Shown here one piece after another: positions 9,927 through 17,230 of a stretch of 64,000 bases of DNA. This stretch comes from an uncultured Actinomycetes bacterium. Lineage in GTDB: Bacteria > Actinomycetota > Actinomycetes > S36-B12 > UBA10799. The notes under the pieces were generated by a model that searched no databases, had not been told where the DNA came from, and saw nothing but the letters and a program-made list of their open reading frames with translations. A program made the position numbers and the translations under genes. Every line of letters begins with the position of its first letter. Position 1 is the stretch's first letter. The stretch lies in the NCBI GenBank assembly GCA_946803585.1, contig CAMPEQ010000007.1, forward strand, positions 342,451 to 406,450, given 5' to 3'.

Positions 9927-10463
9927 ATGGGAATCATATTGACCACCACTACTTCACGACGTATTGCTGTTGGCACTGTCGCCCTTTGCATCACCGGAGG
10001 CGCGGTTGTCGCTACCACCACCGCCGGAGCCAACGCCAGCACCGCTGGCACTGCAACTGCCGCGGTAGCCACTACCGAGGCTGCGACCCCAACCGTCCGC
10101 GCAAATGAGGACGTCCGCGCAAAGAACCTGCGCAAGTACGGGTTTCACCCACTTCCAGTCGGCCAGCGTAAAATCGCCAAGTACAAGTTGAAGAAGAAGG
10201 CAATCAAGAAGATCAAGAAGGCCAAAAAGTTCGCCAAGACAAGCAAGGCGCGGTCCGTGCGGGCCTGCGAGAGCGGCGGAAACTACAAGATCAACACAGG
10301 CAATGGCTACTACGGCGCCTACCAGTTCGATCGCGGTACCTGGCTAGCTAACGGCGGCGGACGCTACGCAAAAACCGCCAATAAGGCACCCAAGTTTGCT
10401 CAGGACCTCATCGCCTACAAGACGTGGAAGTCACGCGGCTGGAGCCCGTGGGCCTGCGCCTAG
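9927..10463 (+). CDS. Secreted Rpf-like transglycosylase-domain protein
   Basis: A 178-residue exported protein: a short N-region, a hydrophobic segment around 13-35 and an Ala/Thr-rich signal-peptide tail. A strongly basic Lys-rich linker follows (76-105). The last 70 residues are an Rpf-type lysozyme-like domain, with SVRACESGGNY around Glu115, the expected catalytic acid, YGAYQFDRGTW, and a terminal TWKSRGWSPWACA with the paired cysteines. These domains cleave peptidoglycan and promote exit from dormancy. ATG 9927 is preferred because the signal peptide begins there; the frame stays open to ATG 9783, which would add 48 non-signal residues. No strong ribosome site is seen for either. Confidence 0.85.
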   Translation: MGIILTTTTSRRIAVGTVALCITGGAVVATTTAGANASTAGTATAAVATTEAATPTVRANEDVRAKNLRKYGFHPLPVGQRKIAKYKLKKKAIKKIKKAKKFAKTSKARSVRACESGGNYKINTGNGYYGAYQFDRGTWLANGGGRYAKTANKAPKFAQDLIAYKTWKSRGWSPWACA

Positions 10464-10505
10464 GCACTGTACGAGGGTCGAGCCCAACGGGAGTAGCGTT
10501 GAGCT

Positions 10506-11090
10506 ATGGCTCAGACTTGGACGCTACAACTCAATCAGTCGCACGGTTCCCTTCTGGTGCGAACTGCAGTTGAAGGTCGAGCGGCTCGAATGGGTCATAG
10601 GCTGACTCTTGACATCGCTAGCTGGACGGCCGAGGTTACGTTGACGAATAGCCAACCAACCTCGTCCGTTTTGTCTGTCGACCTCACAACGATGGAAGTC
10701 CTCGATGCTGAGGGTGGAGTCACCCCTCTCACTGCGGTGGATCGCTCCGTCATCAAGCGCAATGCTTTGAAGTCGATGAAGGTCGGCGATCATCCAATGG
10801 CGGTGTTCGACTGCCCGGCGATCGATACCGGAACGACCATCGCAGATTCCAGCGGAACGGTCGCCCTAGCTGGAGATCTCACAATTGCTGGCGCTAATCG
10901 TCCGCTATCCGTTGACGCGAGACTTGAGCTTGTCGACGACGACTGGCATGTGCAGGTCAGTTGCGAGGTTCGCCAAACCGACTTCGGAATCAAACCCTAC
11001 TCACTCATGGTCGGGGCTCTAAGGGTTGCCGATACTGTGACCGTTGAGTTCCATGGACGAATCCCCGTCGCGCAACTAACAAGAGGCTAG
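10506..11090 (+). CDS. YceI-family lipocalin-like protein
   Basis: A 194-residue protein with the YceI beta-barrel pattern: an early HGSLLVRT, a central SMKVGDHPMAVF strand, a repeating DLTIAGANRPLSV strand and the C-terminal QTDFGIKPYSLMVGALRVAD signature. YceI proteins bind long isoprenoid or acyl chains. This one has no signal peptide and is probably cytosolic, as is common in Actinobacteria. A GGGAG lies upstream of ATG 10506 with somewhat long spacing. It follows the Rpf-like gene by 42 bp on the same strand and converges with the AlbA_2 gene 8 bp downstream. No physiological role is inferred. Confidence 0.85.
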   Translation: MAQTWTLQLNQSHGSLLVRTAVEGRAARMGHRLTLDIASWTAEVTLTNSQPTSSVLSVDLTTMEVLDAEGGVTPLTAVDRSVIKRNALKSMKVGDHPMAVFDCPAIDTGTTIADSSGTVALAGDLTIAGANRPLSVDARLELVDDDWHVQVSCEVRQTDFGIKPYSLMVGALRVADTVTVEFHGRIPVAQLTRG

Positions 11091-11098
11091 GGCCCGAA

Positions 11099-11890
11099 CT
11101 ATCTAAGCAAAGATCGCAGCGTTCTTGACCGCCAACGTTTGGCGCCGAATGCGAGAGCCTCGTCAACCTGCAACCCTCTGGTCGAGTTGCCGCTGCGGAC
11201 ATAGAATGCACGATCTTTGCCCTTTCCCGGGCTCACGATGACCGGACTAGTCGCTGCCGGGACCCGCACGACGCAGACATCCACCGAGTCGATGTGCTCG
11301 AACCCAATCCGGGTGTCCGTTGTCGCTAGCACACCCAAAGTTGTCGAGAGTAGGTCCCGAAGCCAGAGTTCGAAACGATCCAGATCAGGTTCCTTCATGA
11401 ACTTGAGGTCGTTTTCCAGACCGAGCGCGACCCCATCGTCGTCCACGCCGATCAACAGGGTTCCGCCCTCGGAGTTCGCGAACGCGGCGACCGTCTTGAC
11501 GATGACAAGCTCAAGCTTCTCGTCGCGTTGTTTGGAGTGCAGGTTGTATCGCGCGGTGGACTTGAACTCGACCTGTCCCGACTCACCTAGAGCGATCAGT
11601 TCTCGAGCGCTCTTAGTAGGTCGCCGGTTCAACCATGCGTACCGATCGACGATGAGCATGACAACTACAGTGCCAATGAGGGCGCCAAGGCCAGCCCAAC
11701 CTAGCGGCGGATCGGAAGGCACGCCAAGAATCAGGCTGACCGCACCCGCCCCAATTGCGGCCCCCAGAATGCCGACAAGGGTCGCCTCAGCGACTGAGAT
11801 CCGCACTCGTGACCGCAGCAACTGCCGTCCGATCATTCCAAAGACGAACCCTGTCGCCAGCGCCAGCAGCCCTGCTTCCGTCATCTTCAC
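11099..11890 (-). CDS. Membrane-anchored AlbA_2 (Schlafen-type) domain protein with GlsB/YeaQ-like N-terminus
   Basis: 263 residues. The first 85 hold three hydrophobic segments with the Gly-rich look of GlsB/YeaQ/YmgE proteins (GFVFGMIGRQLL, then ATLVGILGAAIGAG, then LGALIGTVVVMLIV). After a basic turn comes a cytosolic AlbA_2 domain: GESGQVEFKSTARYNL, then TVAAFANSEGGTLLIGVDDDG, ending in AFYVRSGNSTRGL. AlbA_2/Schlafen domains bind nucleic acid or ATP and occur in transcription and defence proteins. GTG 11890 is chosen because AGGG lies 8 nt upstream; TTG 11896 and ATG 11884 are in frame too. The helix-turn-helix or helicase partners usual for AlbA_2 proteins are absent. Function unknown. 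Confidence 0.8.
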   Translation of the reverse strand: MKMTEAGLLALATGFVFGMIGRQLLRSRVRISVAEATLVGILGAAIGAGAVSLILGVPSDPPLGWAGLGALIGTVVVMLIVDRYAWLNRRPTKSARELIALGESGQVEFKSTARYNLHSKQRDEKLELVIVKTVAAFANSEGGTLLIGVDDDGVALGLENDLKFMKEPDLDRFELWLRDLLSTTLGVLATTDTRIGFEHIDSVDVCVVRVPAATSPVIVSPGKGKDRAFYVRSGNSTRGLQVDEALAFGAKRWRSRTLRSLLR

Positions 11891-11980
11891 AGGCAATTCC
11901 CTTCACTAGCCCAGACTTCGTGTGATCATCAACTCACAACAACACCGACGGCTCGCTATGACCGCCACCAAACCGCCAGA

Positions 11981-13216
11981 ATGGCGCCCGTGGCAAAAAC
12001 AGTAAACCTTGAGCATATTTCCCGGGTACTAGGCCGTCTGCGACCAAACCCGCGCATCGTGGTCTCCGGCAACGCAGCGACTCCGCAGTCAATGATCCAG
12101 ATCATCGACGAGACCCTCGAGACCGCAACGCTGAACGTCCTAAATGCTGTCCTCGCCCTGCCCCGCAGGGACGGCATCTCGCTAGAGACCGCCTTCGTGG
12201 GGCCTGGAATGCGTGGCGCCGGGAACCTGCGCTACATCCCGTGTCGACTATCAATGCTGCCACTGCTCTTCCGTCATGAACTCGCGCCCGATGTCGTGGT
12301 CCTGCACACGTCAACTCCTCGTGACGGCGCAGTGAGCTTAGGCGTCGAGGTTAATGTCCTCCCGGCCGCTGTTGAGGCGGCTCGAGCTCGCGGCGGAATC
12401 GTGATTGCTACAGCAAACCCACACATGCCGTTCACGCACGGCGACAGCGTTCTCGACCTATCCGAGATCGACTACCTAGTCGAGATTGCTGAACCGATAA
12501 TGACGGTCGCACCTCATACCCCCGATCAGCAATCGCTACGAATCGGCGATGAGATTAGCGCACACATTCATGACGGCTCGACGCTCCAGCTAGGAATCGG
12601 TAGTGTGCCCGATGCTGTACTGCTCACTGCGACCAGGCGACGAAACCTGCGCATTTGGTCAGAAACGATTAGTGACGGCGTTCTCTCGCTTGAGAATGCC
12701 GGGGCCCTTGATCCCCGAATGCCGGTCCAGACCAGCTTCATGCTCGGCAGTGACGATCTCTACGCATGGGTGACCGATAACCCCCGCGTCTCGATGATCC
12801 GGACGGAGCGCTGCAACGATCCCGGCTTGATCGAGAAGAACTACGGAATGACGAGTGTGAACGGCGCCCTCGAAGTCGATCTGTACGGTCAAGTGAACGC
12901 GAGTCGGCGCAACGGTCAGGTCTTCTCTGGAATCGGCGGTTCGACGGACTTCATCACCGGCGCAATGCACGCACCACATGGCAAGGCATTTATCGCGTTG
13001 CCCTCCTGGCACCCCAAAGCCCAGGTCTCAACGGTCGTGCCACAACTAGCGGTCCCGTCTACGAGCGCCCAGCCCTCTGCGATCGTCACTGAACAAGGCC
13101 TCGCGTGGCTCTTCGGGGCCGATGAACGCGAACAGGCGCAGAACCTCATCGACCACGCGGCACACCCCGACACTCGGGATTCACTTCAGAAGGCGCTAGC
13201 TAACCGCTCCAAATGA
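11981..13216 (+). CDS. Acetyl-CoA hydrolase / 4-hydroxybutyrate-type CoA-transferase family protein
   Basis: A 411-residue class I CoA-transferase. Visible features are an N-terminal GNAATPQSM, the glycine-rich LQLGIGSVPDAV near 205-216, IWSETISDGVLS near 226-237 carrying the presumed catalytic Glu that forms the glutamyl-CoA thioester, and the C-terminal IVTEQGLAWLFGAD. Length fits the 4-hydroxybutyrate/butyrate CoA-transferase branch better than the roughly 500-residue Ach1/ScpC branch. It moves CoA between short-chain acids; acetate, succinate, propionate or 4-hydroxybutyrate cannot be told apart here. Its end overlaps the end of the convergent SLC13 gene by 17 bp. Confidence 0.85.
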   Translation: MAPVAKTVNLEHISRVLGRLRPNPRIVVSGNAATPQSMIQIIDETLETATLNVLNAVLALPRRDGISLETAFVGPGMRGAGNLRYIPCRLSMLPLLFRHELAPDVVVLHTSTPRDGAVSLGVEVNVLPAAVEAARARGGIVIATANPHMPFTHGDSVLDLSEIDYLVEIAEPIMTVAPHTPDQQSLRIGDEISAHIHDGSTLQLGIGSVPDAVLLTATRRRNLRIWSETISDGVLSLENAGALDPRMPVQTSFMLGSDDLYAWVTDNPRVSMIRTERCNDPGLIEKNYGMTSVNGALEVDLYGQVNASRRNGQVFSGIGGSTDFITGAMHAPHGKAFIALPSWHPKAQVSTVVPQLAVPSTSAQPSAIVTEQGLAWLFGADEREQAQNLIDHAAHPDTRDSLQKALANRSK

Positions 13217-14969
13217 TTGGCACCAGCGTCACCACCAAGATGACAGCCACAATCGTCAACGGTAGTCCGAGACGAACATAGTCACCAAATCGGTAGCCGC
13301 CGGGTCCCAAGACCATCGTATTTGTCTGGTATCCGATTGGTGTCAAGAAGCTTGCTGAGGCCATGACGGCAACCGCGATGGCAACTCCGCGTGGATCCAA
13401 ACCAACTGTCGCGGAGGCGCTCAAAGCAATCGGCAGCATCAGCAGTGCGGCAGCATTGTTTGTGATCATCTCGGTAATGATCACTGTGGCTAATACGATC
13501 CCGAGGAGCACACCCCGGGGACCGAGCCAGTCAAAAGCACCGACCAGACCGTTAGCCATCAAGTCGGCTAGACCGGAAGTGCTCATCGCTGCCGCCAATC
13601 CGAATGCAGACGCAATAACAACAATCACTTCAAAGTCGATAGCCCGTCTGGCTTCGGTAGGCGAGAGCACACCAAACAGCACCATCGCCAACGCGGCGAC
13701 CAATGAGCCCTGCAGGATATTAAGCACCCCGAATGCCGCAAGCAGAATCACTGCCGCCAATGCCGCCAACGGTATCCACGCACGCTTGGTGGCTTTCGGT
13801 GGTTTGCCGTCCATTGGCGCAACGAGCAGGAAGTCCGCTCGGTCCGCCCAACGATCCCGAAAGTCCGGATCAGAGACCAAAATCAACGTATCGCTAGGGC
13901 GCAGATCCAACTTGCCAAACTGCGCGTCGACCAGTTGTCCGTCGCGGTGAATCGCTAGCACCGCTGCTTGGTAATTTGACCGAAAGCTAACCTCGGCGAG
14001 CGTCTTTCCGACGAGTGGCGACCGGACTCCGACCACGGCCTCGAAGTAGCTGACTGACGTGCTCTCCATGTCCAGTACATGCTCGAGTTCCGCTGAACTC
14101 AGCCCAGGCATCTCTTGTAGGTCTAGAACGTGCCCAGCCTGGCCAACGAAGTGGAGTCGGTTACCGCCTAGCAGGACGGTCTCAGGGCGAACCGGCGCCA
14201 CGACTACACCGTCGCGCTCGACGGCCGCGAGGAAGACTCCCTTGAGGTTGCGCAGTCGCGCTTGCCCCACTGTCATCCCGTCGACCTTGCCCCCCACATC
14301 GACGATCATCTCGAGACTAAAGCGCTTGGCGTCTTCGGTGAACTCCTCGATCATTGACTTTCGGGCGGGTAATGCCCAGGGTGCTATCGCGATGATCACG
14401 CCGAGGCCGACCACCGCTAGGGGCAGACCAATCGCCCCGATTTCGAAGAACCCGATGGGTTCCAGCCCGTCAACTTCCATCTGACCAGCAACGACTAAGT
14501 TCGTGGAGGTACCAATCAGGGTGACCGTTCCACCGAGAATCGCGGCAAACGAAATAGGCATGAGGATCTTTGAAACCGAAATCCCACGCCGCGATGCCCA
14601 GGTCGTGGCCTCTGGAATGAGCATCGCGACGATAGGTGTGTTGTTCAGAAATGCCGAAGCTGCAGAGGCCGGAATCAATGTTCGAATCATCGGCAAGCGC
14701 AGGGTTCCTTTGTAGCCCATCGCGCTTTGCAATATTGGTGAAAGTGCTCCGGTCTTTTGGACCGCACCCGCCAGCACGTAGAGCGCCGCGACGGTGATGG
14801 GTGCCGGGTTTGAGAAACCTGACAGTGCTTCAGTTGTCGTCACGACTCCAAGTACCAACAGCGCCAAAGTGCCCGCGAACACCACAACCGCAGGACTGAC
14901 CCGACCGCGAATCAGAAAAGCAAGCACCCCGATCGTTACGAGCAGGGTTAGCCACGCATCTGCGGTCAC
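13200..14969 (-). CDS. SLC13/DASS-family permease with two TrkA-C (RCK_C) domains
   Basis: About 589 residues, membrane protein. The first half has the ion-transporter pattern with PTPIG-like turns (SAFLNNTPIVAMLIPEATTW, GTVTLIGTSTNLVVAGQM). The cytosolic middle (about 215-385) contains two TrkA-C-like modules, including GVFLAAVERDG and YQAAVLAIHRDGQLV. The second half repeats the transporter signature (TEMITNNAAALLMLP, SFLTPIGYQTNTMV). Such proteins carry dicarboxylates, sulfate or similar anions with Na+. GTG 14969 is preferred over TTG 14987 by codon type, but neither has a clear ribosome site. It is divergent from the thioredoxin-like gene with only 31 bp between starts. Confidence 0.88.
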   Translation of the reverse strand: MTADAWLTLLVTIGVLAFLIRGRVSPAVVVFAGTLALLVLGVVTTTEALSGFSNPAPITVAALYVLAGAVQKTGALSPILQSAMGYKGTLRLPMIRTLIPASAASAFLNNTPIVAMLIPEATTWASRRGISVSKILMPISFAAILGGTVTLIGTSTNLVVAGQMEVDGLEPIGFFEIGAIGLPLAVVGLGVIIAIAPWALPARKSMIEEFTEDAKRFSLEMIVDVGGKVDGMTVGQARLRNLKGVFLAAVERDGVVVAPVRPETVLLGGNRLHFVGQAGHVLDLQEMPGLSSAELEHVLDMESTSVSYFEAVVGVRSPLVGKTLAEVSFRSNYQAAVLAIHRDGQLVDAQFGKLDLRPSDTLILVSDPDFRDRWADRADFLLVAPMDGKPPKATKRAWIPLAALAAVILLAAFGVLNILQGSLVAALAMVLFGVLSPTEARRAIDFEVIVVIASAFGLAAAMSTSGLADLMANGLVGAFDWLGPRGVLLGIVLATVIITEMITNNAAALLMLPIALSASATVGLDPRGVAIAVAVMASASFLTPIGYQTNTMVLGPGGYRFGDYVRLGLPLTIVAVILVVTLVPIIWSG

Positions 14970-15000
14970 GCCGCGATCGTATGGCAACTATTCTTGAGCA

Positions 15001-15552
15001 ATGCTCGTCAACTCACCGCTAACCCAAATTGCGCTTCGGCTACCTCCTATCTCGCTGCCCGATCTCACAGGTGAGCAGGTCCAGCTCGCCGAGTACGCCG
15101 ACAGCCGACCTATTCTGGTCGTCTTCGCCGCGAACCACTGCCCGTACGTTGTTCACCTGGAGAAGGCACTCGGGCAGTTCGCGCTCGACCACCGGTCCGC
15201 CAATTTGGCGATCGTGGCGATCAGCTCTAACAACGTCGAGGCCTATCCAGATGATGACGTCGCGGGCCTGCGTTCTCAGGTTCAGCGAGCAGGTTGGGAC
15301 TTCCCGTACCTCGTCGATGCCGAGCAGATCGCAGCCCGGACGTTTGGCGCTGTGTGTACCCCTGACTTCTTCCTTTTCGACTCCACCGGCGATCTTGTTT
15401 ACCGAGGCGCCTTTGACTTCTCGTCCCCCGGCAACAGCGAACCGAATGACGGCTCACTACTGCGCGAGGCTGCGGCGGCATTGCTCGCCGACCGACCGGT
15501 CCCAGCTGCAAGGAAGTCAGCTATGGGCTGCAGCATCAAATGGAAGACCTGA
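15001..15552 (+). CDS. Thioredoxin-fold (AhpC/TSA-like) family protein
   Basis: A 183-residue soluble thioredoxin-fold protein. The active-site region reads FAANHCPYVVHLE (residues about 44-56), with a single Cys in place of CxxC, then CTPDFFLFDSTGDLVYRG. The C-terminus is KSAMGCSIKWK, the conserved GCSIKW tail of this subfamily. It is annotated elsewhere as thioredoxin family or putative peroxiredoxin; a thiol-dependent redox role is likely but the substrate is unknown. It leads a + strand run with the flavoprotein reductase 36 bp downstream, which might supply reducing power. That pairing is inference from position only. Confidence 0.83.
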   Translation: MLVNSPLTQIALRLPPISLPDLTGEQVQLAEYADSRPILVVFAANHCPYVVHLEKALGQFALDHRSANLAIVAISSNNVEAYPDDDVAGLRSQVQRAGWDFPYLVDAEQIAARTFGAVCTPDFFLFDSTGDLVYRGAFDFSSPGNSEPNDGSLLREAAAALLADRPVPAARKSAMGCSIKWKT

Positions 15553-15588
15553 TGGGCTTGCCGCCGCGACCTTGACGGGTTTAAGGGG

Positions 15589-16593
15589 ATGAAGCGTTAC
15601 GGTAGTTACGTGTCATCCCACGAATGCGACATGCTCATCATCGGAGCAGGCCCGACCGGACTTTACGCCGCCTACTACGCGGGGTTTCGCGGATTCAAAG
15701 TCATTGTCATGGACGCGCTTCCAGAACCCGGTGGCCAGATCACTGCGATGTACCCGGAGAAGGAGATCTTCGACGTCGGGGGCTTCCCCGCGGTGCGCGG
15801 TCGAGATCTAGTTGACGGCCTCCTCGAGCAGGCCAATCAGTTCAAACCGACCTACCTCCTCGGCGAGCAAGCAGTCGAGTTGGCAACTGATTCCGAGGGT
15901 GTGACAGTCACTTCCGACGTAGGTACGCGAGTGAGGGCCAAGACCTTGCTCATCACCTCCGGAATCGGATCATTCACACCTAGGCCGATACCCATCGGGC
16001 AGGAGTGGGTCGGCAACGGTGTCGTCTACTTTGTTCCACGGCTGGCCGACCACGCTGGCAAGGACGTCGTCATCATCGGCGGTGGTGATTCCGCATTCGA
16101 CTGGGCGTGGTCACTACAACCCATCGCCAAATCCGTCACCCTCGTCCACCGCCGCGATCAGTTCCGCGCTCACGCAGCTATGGTTCATAAGGTCCGCGAA
16201 GCTGGGGTGCGGCTCATTACCTCGGCCGAGATCGTTGGCGCTAGCGGCGATACGACCTTGAGCCAGATCGAAGTCAAACTCAAGGCAGACGACTCCGTAG
16301 AGACGATTCCGGCCGACAGCGTCGTGGCTGCGCTTGGATTTATCGCGAATATCGGCCCACTGGCCGAGTGGGGCTTGAACCTGACCAAGCGTCGCGTCGA
16401 AGTCGACACGACGATGCAGACCAGTATCGAACGGGTCTATGCCGCGGGCGACATCACCTCCTATGACGGGAAGGTCCCGCTGATATCAGTCGGCTTTGGT
16501 GAGGCTGCAACCGCAGTCAATAACGCTGCACCTCATATCGATCCGACGCATGGCGTGTTCCCAGGACACTCCTCCGGCGAATCTCCCGTGTGA
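15589..16593 (+). CDS. Thioredoxin-reductase-like ferredoxin/flavodoxin-NADP+ reductase (FNR type 2)
   Basis: A 334-residue FAD/NADPH oxidoreductase. FAD site LIIGAGPTGLYAAYYAGFRG near 16-35, GGQITAMYPEKEIFDVGGFP near 49-68, NADPH site VIIGGGDSAFDWA near 158-170, and the second FAD motif VYAAGDITSY near 280. The CxxC disulfide of true thioredoxin reductases is missing, placing it with TrxR-like FNRs such as Bacillus YumC. It moves electrons between NADPH and ferredoxin or flavodoxin. ATG 15589 is taken, though AAGGGG abuts it; GTG 15610 is an alternative that would trim the seven residues before the core. Its neighbours are a thioredoxin-like protein and carbonic anhydrase. Confidence 0.9.
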   Translation: MKRYGSYVSSHECDMLIIGAGPTGLYAAYYAGFRGFKVIVMDALPEPGGQITAMYPEKEIFDVGGFPAVRGRDLVDGLLEQANQFKPTYLLGEQAVELATDSEGVTVTSDVGTRVRAKTLLITSGIGSFTPRPIPIGQEWVGNGVVYFVPRLADHAGKDVVIIGGGDSAFDWAWSLQPIAKSVTLVHRRDQFRAHAAMVHKVREAGVRLITSAEIVGASGDTTLSQIEVKLKADDSVETIPADSVVAALGFIANIGPLAEWGLNLTKRRVEVDTTMQTSIERVYAAGDITSYDGKVPLISVGFGEAATAVNNAAPHIDPTHGVFPGHSSGESPV

Positions 16594-16658
16594 CCGGCCT
16601 GCAAGTTCATCCGGCTGGCTAGTATCGGTGCGTGCAAACAAGTGAGAGGGCCACACCT

Positions 16659-17180
16659 ATGTCAAACGAGCCAGGGTTCCCCACCGAATCATTCGCGGAT
16701 CTCATCAGCGCTAACGCGACGTTCGTCCAGGGGTTCCACGACCAGGATCTCACTGGACGTGCCGCAAAGGAACTTGCCGTGGTGACGTGCATGGATTCAC
16801 GGATCAACCCGCTAGCTGTCCTGGGTCTCGAGGCCGGCGACGTCAAGATCCTGCGTAACGCCGGGGCCCGGGTGACAGATGACGTCTTGCGGACGCTCGT
16901 GCTAGCCAGTTATCTGCTGAACGTTAAACGCGTTCTCGTGATGCCCCATACCGATTGCAAGATGGCTAGTGCGACTGAGGACGAGATCCACCAGTTGATC
17001 GCCGATGAGTACGGTGTGGATACCCGCAGTATCGAGGTCGGTGTCGTCCCGGACCAGCTCAGTGCGCTGCGCCGCGATGTCACCCGCATCCGTAGCTATC
17101 CGCTTCTTCCTGACGGACTCGCCGTTGGTGGCGCGATCTACAACGTCGCAACCGGCGAGCTGGACCCCGTCGAGCTCTAG
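16659..17180 (+). CDS. Beta-class carbonic anhydrase
   Basis: 173 residues from ATG 16659, which has GAGAGG 10 nt upstream; an earlier GTG at 16632 adds nine residues without support. Zinc ligands are Cys44 in VTCMDSRI, His97 and Cys100 in MPHTDC, and the Asp46-Arg48 pair is intact. NAGARVTDD follows near 67-75. This is the small actinobacterial beta-CA type exemplified by M. tuberculosis Rv1284, which interconverts CO2 and bicarbonate. It is last in a + strand run, ends 49 bp before the convergent topoisomerase gene, and a GC-rich hairpin lies between the two. Confidence 0.92.
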   Translation: MSNEPGFPTESFADLISANATFVQGFHDQDLTGRAAKELAVVTCMDSRINPLAVLGLEAGDVKILRNAGARVTDDVLRTLVLASYLLNVKRVLVMPHTDCKMASATEDEIHQLIADEYGVDTRSIEVGVVPDQLSALRRDVTRIRSYPLLPDGLAVGGAIYNVATGELDPVEL

Positions 17181-17215
17181 GCAATTCCCCTATCGAGCCT
17201 TCGTTCGTTCCGGAC

Positions 17216-17230
17216 GCCCGCGGTGCGGGC
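17216..17230. terminator. GC-rich hairpin between convergent genes
   Basis: GCCCGC-GGT-GCGGGC, a perfect 6-bp stem with a 3-nt loop, sits between the stops of carbonic anhydrase and topoisomerase IV B and touches the latter's stop codon. There is no U-tract on either strand. It could act as a bidirectional terminator, but a stem this short can occur by chance in GC-rich DNA. Confidence 0.4.
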
